This document shows positions 8,300 to 16,794 of a stretch of 18,001 nucleotides of DNA, piece after piece. Each line of letters starts with the position of its first letter. Positions within the stretch are counted from its first letter, which is position 1. Source of the DNA: JBBQYA01 sp038209155. GTDB taxonomy: Bacteria > Bacteroidota > Bacteroidia > Sphingobacteriales > Sphingobacteriaceae. Below the pieces are notes generated by a model, which saw nothing but the letters and a program-made list of their open reading frames with translations, was not told where the DNA came from and ran no database searches. The stretch is taken from positions 1 through 18,001 of the forward strand of contig JBBQYA010000063.1 of NCBI GenBank assembly GCA_038209155.1, read 5' to 3'. Both the position numbers and the translations under genes were made by a program.

Positions 8300-9739
8300 A
8301 TGGTTAATAAAAGCGAATTTCAAACTGAAAATAAAATAAATCCTGTAGTACTATTCGTGACAGTACTAATCGGTATTTTATTGTCCTTATTTTCTCTCGA
8401 CCCTTTGTTAGTTTTTATTAGCGTTATTTTTTTGCCTATTATTTATTTTTTTACTTTCAGAGATAATGAGCCTCAAGTCATTTTTATAGCTTTAATACTT
8501 TACTATTTCAGTATTTCTATTAAATTATTTTATGCTATGTTTTTTGGAAATTCTTTTGTAGAATATAGCGAAAGTTCATTAATTGAAGCTACCACCTATC
8601 TAGCTTATGTGGCTATGTTTTTTTTTATGTTGGGTATTTATATTTCTACAAAAAAAATTAAATTTTCAAAAAATAATAATATTTCTACTACCCTATTGCA
8701 GTATAATCCTAGAAGGATAGTAACTATATATATTGTAAGTTTAATTGTTTCATCTTTTATTAGAACGGTTTCTTCTAGCTGGGGTGGCTTTTACCAATTT
8801 GCAATTAATTTCGCCTATTTACATTATGGAATTTTGTTTATTTTGATTTCATATGCATATTATACAAATAGGAATGTTAGAATTACTATTATTTTGGTAT
8901 TGTTTGAGATTGTTTTAAGCTTTTCTGGTTTTTTTTCAGGGTTTAAAGATTATTTATTAATAATTATCGCTTCTGTTCTTGCCTTCAAAATCCAATTAAA
9001 TTTTAGACAAACCATACTTTTAGCTATTCTTTCTACAATTACAATTTACACAATAATTATTTGGACTGCCGTAAAACCAGAGTATCGTAAATTTTTAAGT
9101 GGTGGTGAAAGATCTCAACAAGTTGTTGTTGATAAGAGTGCAGCATTAGAGAAATTGGGAGAATTAGTTCTGGATTTTTCTTCTGAATCTTATAATTTCG
9201 AAGAAATATATTACTTTCTTGTAGATAGGATATCTTATACCGAATTTTTTTCTTTGTCCACGGAACAAGTTCCACAGTATATACCTCATGAGAACGGCAA
9301 ATTATTAATAAGTGCAATTGATCATGTAATTACTCCAAGAATCCTAAACCCTAATAAAAAAGCAATCTATGATTCTGAAATGGTCAATAAGTATTCAGGG
9401 AGGGCTGTTTCAGGAGAAGCAGAGGGCACATCTTTTAGTCTTGGAATATTAGCAGAATTATATATAGATTTTGGACCCTATCTTATGCATTTGTTTACTT
9501 TTCTATTAGGGCTTTTAATGGGTTTTATCTATAAATATATAATAATGAATTCTTTAAATAAATTATGGGGCTCGGCATTAGTTATGCAATTGTTATTTTT
9601 ATTTAATTGTAATGGAACACCTTCCAAAAAAGTTTTCGGTTATTTATTTATGTATTTCATTGTTTATTTGGTATTTAGATTTACCTTATTAAAAAGAATT
9701 GATAAATATTTGCGTGGTTCTTTTTTAGACAAATTATAA
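8300..9739 (+). CDS. wzy: Wzy-like O-antigen/exopolysaccharide polymerase, polytopic membrane protein
   Basis: The 479-residue protein has roughly eleven or twelve hydrophobic segments. About nine lie between residues 16 and 257. A large hydrophilic loop (about 258-375) follows, then three more segments to residue 465. The placement of a big periplasmic-type loop late in the protein and the segment SFSLGILAELYIDFG just after it are characteristic of Wzy/EpsG-like polymerases, which join lipid-linked repeat units at the periplasmic face of the inner membrane. Sequence conservation in this family is poor, so topology and context carry the call; an O-antigen ligase-like protein is the main alternative. 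The start is ATG at 8300. Ten bases separate it from the carbamoyltransferase gene, suggesting one transcript. No flippase (Wzx) is in the window. Confidence 0.75.
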   Translation: MVNKSEFQTENKINPVVLFVTVLIGILLSLFSLDPLLVFISVIFLPIIYFFTFRDNEPQVIFIALILYYFSISIKLFYAMFFGNSFVEYSESSLIEATTYLAYVAMFFFMLGIYISTKKIKFSKNNNISTTLLQYNPRRIVTIYIVSLIVSSFIRTVSSSWGGFYQFAINFAYLHYGILFILISYAYYTNRNVRITIILVLFEIVLSFSGFFSGFKDYLLIIIASVLAFKIQLNFRQTILLAILSTITIYTIIIWTAVKPEYRKFLSGGERSQQVVVDKSAALEKLGELVLDFSSESYNFEEIYYFLVDRISYTEFFSLSTEQVPQYIPHENGKLLISAIDHVITPRILNPNKKAIYDSEMVNKYSGRAVSGEAEGTSFSLGILAELYIDFGPYLMHLFTFLLGLLMGFIYKYIIMNSLNKLWGSALVMQLLFLFNCNGTPSKKVFGYLFMYFIVYLVFRFTLLKRIDKYLRGSFLDKL

Positions 9740-9749
9740 TTACTATTTC

Positions 9750-11477
9750 ATGTATATCCTTGGCTTAAATGCTTTTCATGGTGATTCATCTGCCTGTATT
9801 CTTAAAGATGGTATTGTACTCATAGCTATTGAGGAGGAGAGAATTCGAAGAGTGAAACATTGGGCAGGTTTCCCTATCGAGGCAATAAAATATTGCCTTA
9901 AGGATTGTGGTATAAGCATTTCTGATATTGATCATATTACTATATCAAAGGATCCGTCTGTAAACAAATTAAAAAAAGTTAAACATGCATTGCTTAATAC
10001 AGTATTTTCTACGTCCATTTTACAGCGTGTGTTGAATGCTAGGAAAATAAATTCAGTAAAATCTATGCTTGCCTTTGGGTTAGGAATTGATGAAAATAAA
10101 ATTCCTGCCATAATTCATAACGTTGAGCATCATCGTTCTCATTTAGCTTCTGCATTTTATGCATCTGGGTTTACTGATTCAGCTATTTTATCCATTGATG
10201 GTTTTGGGGATTTTACTTCTACGATGACAGCAATTGGCAAAAATGGTCAGATTAAAGTTTTGGATTCTGTTATTTACCCTCATTCATTAGGGATTTTTTA
10301 TACGGCATTTACACAGTATTTGGGCTTTCCTAATTATGGTGATGAATACAAAATAATGGGCTTAGCACCTTATGGAAAAAATAAGTTTGACAAGGAATTA
10401 AGTGATGTTATTCGATTTACTGAAAATGGTTTCTTCGAATTGAATTTGGATTATTTTAATCATCACAAAGATGGTGTTAAAATGACTTGGGAAGATGGAG
10501 CTCCAGAAATAGGCTCAGTTTTTAGTCAAAAGATGATTGATGTTTTTGGACCATCCAGAACGAAAGATGAGCCCTTAACAGATTTCCATCGTGATTTAGC
10601 TACTTCAATACAATGCAAAACCGAAGAAATAATACTTCATATATTAAAAAACTTGCATTATGAAACTGGTTATACTAATCTTTGTATAGCAGGTGGTGTT
10701 GCTCAAAATAGTGTCGTAAATGGGAAAATTTTAGAAAAAACTAAGTTTTCAGCAGTTTATGTTCCACCTGCCGGACATGATGCTGGTACTGCAATTGGCT
10801 CAGCAATGTATTTATACCATCATACCTTAAAATTCCCTGTTGTAAAACCGATGCTTTCTGGTGCATTAGGAAGTAAGTTTTCTAGTGAAGAAATCGAAGT
10901 TTATTTAAATTCTGTAAATGCAAAATACGAAAAATTAGAGGACTCTATTATAGATCAACGAGTTACAGATTGTATAATTAATGGGGGAGTGATAGGTTGG
11001 TTTCAAGGTAGAGCTGAATTTGGCCCAAGAGCATTGGGTCATCGCTCCATTTTAGCTGATCCCCGAAGAGCAGATGCAAAAGAAATTCTTAATCTAAAAA
11101 TAAAAAGGAGAGAATCTTTTAGACCTTTTGCTCCATCTATTTTAAAGGAATTCGTCAATGACTTTTTTGAAGGAGCAGATTCAGTCCCTTTTATGGAAAA
11201 AGTATATCCAATAAAAGAAGATAAAAAGGCAATTATACCTGCTGTAACACATGTAGATGGTACAGGAAGATTACAAACAGTAGATCAAGAAACAGAACCA
11301 AGATATCATTCATTGATCAAAGCTTTTTATGATAAAACAGGTGTTCCTGTTTTGTTAAATACTTCATTTAATGAAAATGAACCCATAGTTAATTCACCAG
11401 AAGATGCTTGGAAATGTTTTGATCGAACAAAAATGGATATGTTAGTTATCGATAATTATTTAGTGGAAAGAAAATAA
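9750..11477 (+). CDS. O-carbamoyltransferase, NodU/CmcH family
   Basis: The 575-residue protein has normal length and all blocks of the family. The N-terminal Kae1-like ATPase-fold half has GLNAFHGDSSACIL (from G4), EHHRSHLASAF (E126-H131) with the metal-binding His pattern, SIDGFGD (D150-D154), and AGGVAQNSVVNGKI (G315-G316, N320). The C-terminal half has GWFQGRAEFGPRALGHRS (residues 416-433) and RESFRPFAPS. The family moves a carbamoyl group from carbamoyl phosphate, via carbamoyl-AMP, to a hydroxyl; NodU does this on Nod-factor sugars. Here the acceptor is probably a sugar of the polymer (inference). The ATG start lies 10 bp after the polymerase gene, and a GT4 gene follows after 8 bp, so the three form a tight block. 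Local GC is about a third (19 of 60 at 10681-10740). Confidence 0.95.
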   Translation: MYILGLNAFHGDSSACILKDGIVLIAIEEERIRRVKHWAGFPIEAIKYCLKDCGISISDIDHITISKDPSVNKLKKVKHALLNTVFSTSILQRVLNARKINSVKSMLAFGLGIDENKIPAIIHNVEHHRSHLASAFYASGFTDSAILSIDGFGDFTSTMTAIGKNGQIKVLDSVIYPHSLGIFYTAFTQYLGFPNYGDEYKIMGLAPYGKNKFDKELSDVIRFTENGFFELNLDYFNHHKDGVKMTWEDGAPEIGSVFSQKMIDVFGPSRTKDEPLTDFHRDLATSIQCKTEEIILHILKNLHYETGYTNLCIAGGVAQNSVVNGKILEKTKFSAVYVPPAGHDAGTAIGSAMYLYHHTLKFPVVKPMLSGALGSKFSSEEIEVYLNSVNAKYEKLEDSIIDQRVTDCIINGGVIGWFQGRAEFGPRALGHRSILADPRRADAKEILNLKIKRRESFRPFAPSILKEFVNDFFEGADSVPFMEKVYPIKEDKKAIIPAVTHVDGTGRLQTVDQETEPRYHSLIKAFYDKTGVPVLLNTSFNENEPIVNSPEDAWKCFDRTKMDMLVIDNYLVERK

Positions 11478-11485
11478 TTTCCAAA

Positions 11486-12640
11486 ATGTCTAGAATATTA
11501 ATTTTAACAGATTGGTATAGTCCAGGCTTTTTGGCAGGTGGTCCTATTCAATCTTGTGTAAATCTTGCAAACGCCTTAAACGATAAATTCCAAATTAATG
11601 TCCTAACTACTGATACTGACTTTAAACAGTCAAATAGTTATCCAAATATTGTTTCTAATCAATGGATTGATGTAAAAGGTGTTAGTGTATTCTATGCGAA
11701 GAAAAAAACACTTCCAAGATTATTTCCAATATACTTTTTAAGAAAATCATATGATATTGTTTATTTAAACAATATGTATTCTTGGCATTTCACACTCTTA
11801 CCTTTGATTTTTAATCGATTAAATCTAATAAGACATTCTCAATTCATTCTGGCACCAAGGGGAATGCTAAGTTCTGGAAGCATACAGGTTAAAAATTTAA
11901 AAAAAATAGTTTTTCTTAAAATAGCTAAGATTTTTGGTATTTATAAAAAAATTACCTTTCATGCAACAAGTGAAGAAGAAAGGCTCGATATTTTGAAATA
12001 TTTCCCTAAGGCAAATATTCAAACCATTTCGAATCTCCCGGGAAAATTACACCAAAACAAAGGTTTAATAAAAACTTCTAAAAATCTACGATTAATTTGT
12101 GTTTCTAGAACTTCCCCTGAAAAAAATATACATTTTTTAATTGAATTATTATTAAGGCTTCCAGTTGATTTTCTAATTGATTTAGATATATATGGTTTGA
12201 TAAATGATCCTGAATATTATAATAAATGCAAATCTTTAGAAAAGAAATTGCCATTCGGAATAAAAGTTAATTATTGTAAACCATTACCTCATGATAAATT
12301 GATGGAAAAGTTTGCAGAATATCATTTCTTTATTTTGACCACAAAAGGTGAAAATTTCGGTCATGCTATTGCAGAAGCTTTAAGTGCAGGTTTGCCTGTC
12401 ATTTTAAGTGATCGTACGCCATGGAGAAATTTACAAAATGAAAATGTAGGTTGGGATTTAAGCTTGGAAAATGATGATTTATTTATTTCAGTTCTTAAAG
12501 AAGTTTATGAAATGGAAAATATAGAATATCAAAATATGAAACTCTCTGCTTTAGATTTCTTTCAAAAAAGGAACAAAAGTGAAGAAATAATTATTAGGTA
12601 TATGAATCTTTTTAATAATTCAATTAATAATAAAATTTAA
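11486..12640 (+). CDS. Glycosyltransferase family 4
   Basis: The 384-residue protein begins ILILTDWYSPGFLAGGPIQS, the N-terminal strand and glycine loop of a GT4 subgroup common in O-antigen loci. It continues with LAPRGMLSSGS, the donor-site Arg and Lys in VSRTSPEKN (R208, K213), and the EX7E pair ENFGHAIAE (E289, E297) followed by SAGLPVILSDRTPW. It should be a cytosolic retaining glycosyltransferase. The ATG at 11486 lies 8 bp after the carbamoyltransferase stop. Its stop codon is the last part of the left arm of a 13-bp perfect hairpin, and a 148-bp gap follows, so a transcription unit may end here. The sugar transferred is unknown. Confidence 0.92.
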   Translation: MSRILILTDWYSPGFLAGGPIQSCVNLANALNDKFQINVLTTDTDFKQSNSYPNIVSNQWIDVKGVSVFYAKKKTLPRLFPIYFLRKSYDIVYLNNMYSWHFTLLPLIFNRLNLIRHSQFILAPRGMLSSGSIQVKNLKKIVFLKIAKIFGIYKKITFHATSEEERLDILKYFPKANIQTISNLPGKLHQNKGLIKTSKNLRLICVSRTSPEKNIHFLIELLLRLPVDFLIDLDIYGLINDPEYYNKCKSLEKKLPFGIKVNYCKPLPHDKLMEKFAEYHFFILTTKGENFGHAIAEALSAGLPVILSDRTPWRNLQNENVGWDLSLENDDLFISVLKEVYEMENIEYQNMKLSALDFFQKRNKSEEIIIRYMNLFNNSINNKI

Positions 12641-12660
12641 TTAGTATTTAAATTTTATTA
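12628..12660 (+). terminator. Candidate transcription terminator or 3' stabilising hairpin
   Basis: TAATAAAATTTAA at 12628-12640 is the exact reverse complement of TTAAATTTTATTA at 12648-12660, giving a perfect 13-bp stem with a 7-nt loop. The left arm ends exactly on the stop codon of the preceding gene. The stem is all A/T and has no adjacent U-tract (T-rich runs appear about 30 bases later), so it is not a textbook intrinsic terminator. The position at a gene end before a 148-bp gap supports a role in ending or protecting the transcript. The remainder of the gap (12661-12788) is AT-rich and holds no ORF or promoter I would defend. Confidence 0.35.
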
Positions 12661-12788
12661 ATCTAATTCATCAATATTCTTTTAAATTATATTTTTTTTA
12701 TTTTATAAAATTGTTAGTATAATTTATATCCCTGTTCAAAGCAAATAGAATTAAAATTGACAATTTCATATAAATTATTAAAGTCTAA

Positions 12789-13484
12789 ATGAGTTATAAT
12801 GATTACACTTTAAATAGTAAATCTTTAATTAAAAGATATACTCATAGAACTAGATATGGAGTCGGATTGCATTTATGTTTACATAATAGCCCAAAAACAA
12901 TTTTAGATTACGGAACAGGTTCTGCACATATACTTTATGAGTTAAACAAAAGCGACGCAAATTTAGAAATATACGGATATGAGCCAATTCCTGAAATGTA
13001 TTTAGAAGCTTGTAATGATGCTAAAGATTTTCCTAACATACATTTAGTGCAAAATGTTAATGAAATACCTATCCATTATTTTGATAAAGTAACTTGTTTT
13101 GAAGTTTTTGAACATCTAGATGAACACGATACTATTTATTCTTTAGAAAATTTTAAAACATTCCTAAAGCCACAAGGAGAAATTATTGTTTCTATTCCTA
13201 TTGAGACAGGTTTTGCTAGTTTATGCAAAAACATAGTACGTTATATAATTGGTGCACCTCAGGATAAAAATTGGAAAAACATTTTAGATGCATTTCAAAA
13301 TAAAAATATTCAAAGAGATTATTCAGATCAATACTTTGCTAGCCATGTTGGCTTTAATCATAAAAATTTAGAACAATATTTTATGAAATGTGGATTAAAA
13401 ATAATTTCTCGATATTACTCCCCAATATCTAAATTTAAATTAGTTGTTAATTCTCAAATATTTTATAGACTTAAAGTGCTTTAG
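12789..13484 (+). CDS. Class I SAM-dependent methyltransferase
   Basis: The 231-residue protein has SAM-binding motif I as ILDYGTGSAHIL (D40-G44), an acidic residue ending strand 2 (YGYEPIPEM), and the post-motif VTCFEVFEHLDEH (E105, E108-H109), the EhLe-like signature of the Methyltransf_11/23 group. A later LKPQGEIIVSIPIE is the usual strand 5 region. The family methylates small molecules or sugars; a role on a polymer sugar is inferred from the neighbours only. The ATG at 12789 follows a 148-bp intergenic stretch. After the stop, a 125-bp gap (13485-13609) contains no credible gene; it holds a 7-bp stem at 13569-13589. Confidence 0.85.
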   Translation: MSYNDYTLNSKSLIKRYTHRTRYGVGLHLCLHNSPKTILDYGTGSAHILYELNKSDANLEIYGYEPIPEMYLEACNDAKDFPNIHLVQNVNEIPIHYFDKVTCFEVFEHLDEHDTIYSLENFKTFLKPQGEIIVSIPIETGFASLCKNIVRYIIGAPQDKNWKNILDAFQNKNIQRDYSDQYFASHVGFNHKNLEQYFMKCGLKIISRYYSPISKFKLVVNSQIFYRLKVL

Positions 13485-13609
13485 AACTTTTGCTAATTAT
13501 CTAGAATTAACTCCAGAATGATTATCATCTTGTTTAATTGTTTTAGATTCTGAAAAAAATAGTAGTATGGCTCTTAAAATAAAAGAGTCTAGATTTAAAA
13601 AAAACTAAT

Positions 13610-14542
13610 TTGATAGATAATTTCTTAATGAATAATAGGTCACCATTGGTAAGTGTTTTAATGACTGCCTATAATAGAGAAAAATTTATAGCTCAAGCTA
13701 TTGAGAGTGTTTTACAATCAACATATAAAAATTTTGAACTAATAATTGTAGATGATGGATCTAAAGATTCTACATTACAAATAGCTAATAATTATTCAAA
13801 AAAAGATAACAGAATAATAATACATCAAAATAGTATTAATCTTGGTGATTATAATAATAGGAATAAGGCAGCTAGTTTAGCAAAGGGGGAATTATTAAAA
13901 TATTTAGATTCTGACGATGTTATTTATCCTTCTTCAATCGAGATATTGGTAAATTATTATTTAATCTATCCAAATGTAGGTTTTATTTTTAGCGATTGTT
14001 TTATACAAGATAATGAAGCCCCTTTTCCAATATTATATTCACCACATGAGGCATATAAAATCAATTTTTTAAAAACACATTTGTTTTATGCTGGTCCTGG
14101 TGGTACTATAATACCGACTAAGGTTTTTAATGAAATTGGAGGTTTTTCAGGTAAGCGACATCTCGGCGACACAGAGCTTTGGCTAAAAATTTCCTTAAAA
14201 TATCCTATTCTTAAAATTCAAGCTAGTTTAATATGGTGGCGAATTCACGAAAATCAAGAAGCTTCTTTGGAACAAACAAATCTTGAAATGATTGGAAATC
14301 GATATAGTTTAATGAAGCAATATATTGCTGAATCACCTTTAACAAAAGAGGAACAAATACTTTCAAAAAACATTATTGATAAAAATTTTGCAAGGCAAAT
14401 TTTAAAATTACTTTTTATTGATTTAAAAATCTCTCAAGCAAATAGTTTATTAAAGTCAACTAATTTTAAAATTTATAAGCTTTTAAGAGCTTTTGATATT
14501 TCTAATAAAGTTAAAACAATTTTAAAACGGAATAATCTTTAA
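13610..14542 (+). CDS. Glycosyltransferase family 2
   Basis: The 310-residue protein has the GT2 N-terminal strand VSVLMTAYNREKF (residues 14-26), the IIVDDGSKDST loop (D48-D49), and the metal-binding LKYLDSDD (D100, D102-D103). GGTIIPTKVFNEIGGF and LGDTELWLK supply the acceptor-side ED-like motif. TTG at 13610 is the first start; ATG at 13628, six codons later, leaves the domain intact and may be the true one. No Shine-Dalgarno sequence precedes either. It sits between two SAM methyltransferase genes, which may point to methylation of the residue it adds or of a neighbour, but that is a guess. An 85-bp gap follows. Confidence 0.9.
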   Translation: MIDNFLMNNRSPLVSVLMTAYNREKFIAQAIESVLQSTYKNFELIIVDDGSKDSTLQIANNYSKKDNRIIIHQNSINLGDYNNRNKAASLAKGELLKYLDSDDVIYPSSIEILVNYYLIYPNVGFIFSDCFIQDNEAPFPILYSPHEAYKINFLKTHLFYAGPGGTIIPTKVFNEIGGFSGKRHLGDTELWLKISLKYPILKIQASLIWWRIHENQEASLEQTNLEMIGNRYSLMKQYIAESPLTKEEQILSKNIIDKNFARQILKLLFIDLKISQANSLLKSTNFKIYKLLRAFDISNKVKTILKRNNL

Positions 14543-14627
14543 TTTCTAAAATTTTTAATACAATTAAACTTACAAAATTTACATTTAAGAATTCAATGGG
14601 AGGAATATTCATTGATAAAAAAACAAT

Positions 14628-15422
14628 ATGGCATACGAAAGATTAGTACCAAATACAATAGAATGGGATCTGTATTATGGAAATCATAAAAGCAGATACG
14701 ATTTTGCAATTAGTATTTTAAAGAATGGAAATTACAAGAAAGTTTTAGATGCAGCAACTGGAGTAGGATATGGTGCAAGTTTGATTGCTGAATATAGTGA
14801 ATATAATGTTACGGCAATTGATAGAGACGCAATTGCATTAGAAATTGCCAAAGAAAAATTTGCAAAAAGTGGCGTACAATTTTTAAAAGATGACTGTGAA
14901 AAGTTCGATAACGTGAAACAATTTTCACCTTTTGATGCAATTATTAGTTTTGAAACTCTCGAACATTTACCAAATCCTGAAACATTTGTTTTAAATTGCT
15001 ATAACAGCTTGCAAATAAATGGCTTACTTATAATTAGCACGCCAAACCAATCTGTATCAAGCCCAAGTGGTAAAATTGATTGGGAATTTCATGAGAAAGA
15101 ATACACTGCAAACGAATTAAATCATTTACTTAAAAATAGTGGATTTGCTGACATAGTAATTTATGGCCAAGAATTAACAAGTATTGGAAAATTTAGAGAG
15201 CAAATGAGAGGGGAGTTAAATGTCTTAAATTCAAATCCATTTATTCGAATTGGTAAATGGTTTCAAAAAACCTTTAGAGGTACTAAATATCGTGCAATTT
15301 TGCCTGAAAAGCTTGAAGATTTTGTGTTTAATAAATATGAACAAATTAACGATATTGATCTTAAAGGAACTCAAGGTCCATTTGTATTAGTTGCTGTATG
15401 TAGAAAAGCTGAATTAAAATAA
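14628..15422 (+). CDS. Class I SAM-dependent methyltransferase
   Basis: The 264-residue protein has motif I as VLDAATGVGYGAS (D41, G45-G49), an acidic strand-2 end in VTAIDRD, and SFETLEHLPNP (E109, E112-H113), the usual Methyltransf_11 signature. The N-terminal MAYERLVPNT stretch up to a YGNHKSRY segment is recognisable from methyltransferases of O-antigen and glycan loci. ATG at 14628 is the first start after an in-frame TAA at 14616-14618. An isolated GGGAGGA lies at 14598-14604, too far upstream (23 bases) to act as its Shine-Dalgarno sequence. A region near residues 185-225 is basic and probably forms an acceptor-binding cap. Substrate unknown; methylation of a polymer sugar is inferred from context. 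Confidence 0.88.
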   Translation: MAYERLVPNTIEWDLYYGNHKSRYDFAISILKNGNYKKVLDAATGVGYGASLIAEYSEYNVTAIDRDAIALEIAKEKFAKSGVQFLKDDCEKFDNVKQFSPFDAIISFETLEHLPNPETFVLNCYNSLQINGLLIISTPNQSVSSPSGKIDWEFHEKEYTANELNHLLKNSGFADIVIYGQELTSIGKFREQMRGELNVLNSNPFIRIGKWFQKTFRGTKYRAILPEKLEDFVFNKYEQINDIDLKGTQGPFVLVAVCRKAELK

Positions 15423-15465
15423 TTCTTAATATTAAAATTTATTAGTTCTTCGGTAATTACAAATT

Positions 15466-16794
15466 GTGAAAGTATTTCAAGTTCTTAATTTTTTTCTTCC
15501 TCAGCAAACGGCAGGCACAGAAATCTATGTGTGGGCATTAAGTAAACAATTGCAAAAGAAAGGATTTGAAGTAAAAATCGTTATACCGAACTATGGAAAA
15601 GTTAATTCTGAAGACTATGTATATGATGAATTGCAAGTGCATAAGTTTGCAGAAACGTCCGTTGCTGATAGGGATTTAATTATGGGTTTTAAAGATTCGA
15701 ACGGACTTGAATTTTTTAAGCAATACATTATAAAACAAAAACCAGATATAATTCATTTTCATGAAATAGCTGGAAGTAATGGTATTTCCTTAAAACATTT
15801 ATTAGTTGCAAAAAGTAGTGGAGCCAAAATTATATTTACTTTTCACTTAGCTGGATACACTTGCAAAACAGGCACATTGCTTTATAATGAAAAAAAGTTT
15901 TGCGATGGAGAGATTAATATCAATAAATGCAGTGAATGCTATTTGCATAATAAAGGGTATGGAAGATTAAAGTACTTTGTTAATCCAATTTCTCAATTAT
16001 TCTATTTATTAAATATTAATAGCACTAAATGGAATAGTAAAATTGGAACTGCCCTCGGTACTTCCTTTTTAATAAAGAAACAAAAAATCGAATTTGATTT
16101 TCTTATAAACCATTGCGACAAAGTTATTACCCTTACTAAATGGTATGAAAATATATTGTTACTGAATGATGTGCCTTCTAAAAAAATTGAGTATATTCCA
16201 CAAGGGTTACCCTTAAAAACTTTTCCAGATTCGATAAGAAAAAGTAATAATTCAATTTATCCATTACGAATTATGTTTTTGGGAAGGATAAGCTTTTTAA
16301 AAGGTCTGCACCTTTTAATTGATGCATTATTGCAAATACCAAAGGAAGATATTCAATTGAATATTTATGGGCAAGATGATGGTACCGATTATAAAAAAAG
16401 TTTAGTGGAGAAAAGCAAGCTATTTCCCAATATTAATTGGTGTGGTAAAATTGAGCAAAACAAGGTTATTAAAACTATGCAGGATCACGATATTTTATGC
16501 CTTTGCTCCACATTTTCTGAAATGAGTCCAATTGTTATTCAAGAAGCTTTTGCAGCAGATTTACCTATCCTTGCATCAAACGTTTATGGCAATGCAGAGC
16601 AAATTAAACATAACGAAAATGGGTGGTTGTTTAATTTTAAAGACGTGAATTCATTAAAAAATCAAATACAGCTTTTAGTTAATAATCCTTCTTTGATTGA
16701 AAATGCAAAAAGAAATATAAAACCTGGGAGAGATTTTGAAATCCTAGCGAATGAGCAAATTTTGGTTTACGAAAAGGTATTAAGCGCATCATGA
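15466..16794 (+). CDS. Glycosyltransferase family 4 with four-cysteine insert, GTG start
   Basis: The 442-residue protein starts at GTG with KVFQVLNFFLPQQTAGTE, the GT4 N-terminal strand and glycine loop, followed by IIHFHEIAGS. An insert after the strand TFHLAGY carries Cys133, Cys146, Cys155 and Cys158 in a C-x12-C-x8-C-x2-C arrangement, which resembles a metal-binding loop. I recall comparable Cys patterns (GTL...CDG...C..C) in one GT4 subgroup. The second domain has FLGRISFLKG (R274, K279) and the EX7E pair EMSPIVIQE (E352, E360). It is longer than the other GT4 proteins here mainly because of this insert and the region after it. The gene overlaps the next by 4 nt (ATGA), so the two are translationally coupled. 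Donor and acceptor are unknown. Confidence 0.9.
   Translation: MKVFQVLNFFLPQQTAGTEIYVWALSKQLQKKGFEVKIVIPNYGKVNSEDYVYDELQVHKFAETSVADRDLIMGFKDSNGLEFFKQYIIKQKPDIIHFHEIAGSNGISLKHLLVAKSSGAKIIFTFHLAGYTCKTGTLLYNEKKFCDGEININKCSECYLHNKGYGRLKYFVNPISQLFYLLNINSTKWNSKIGTALGTSFLIKKQKIEFDFLINHCDKVITLTKWYENILLLNDVPSKKIEYIPQGLPLKTFPDSIRKSNNSIYPLRIMFLGRISFLKGLHLLIDALLQIPKEDIQLNIYGQDDGTDYKKSLVEKSKLFPNINWCGKIEQNKVIKTMQDHDILCLCSTFSEMSPIVIQEAFAADLPILASNVYGNAEQIKHNENGWLFNFKDVNSLKNQIQLLVNNPSLIENAKRNIKPGRDFEILANEQILVYEKVLSAS

Noticed and set aside
9057..9317. 86-codon minus-strand ORF
   Set aside because: Antisense to the large loop of the polymerase gene; no recognisable domain.
12757..12774. TTGACA followed by TATAAA before the methyltransferase gene, looking like a promoter
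   Set aside because: The two boxes are only about six bases apart, far from a working sigma-70 spacing, and the Bacteroidota -33/-7 consensus is not present.
13485..13609. Possible gene remnant (reading ELTPE-stop, then about 28 open codons) and a 7-bp stem at 13569-13589
   Set aside because: The open stretch is too short and in a different frame from both neighbours, with no family resemblance. The stem has one G-U pair and no downstream T-run, so it is not a convincing terminator.
15411..15425. Inverted repeat GAATTA-AAA-TAATTC across a stop codon
   Set aside because: A 6-bp AT-rich stem with a 3-nt loop is expected by chance many times in DNA of this composition.
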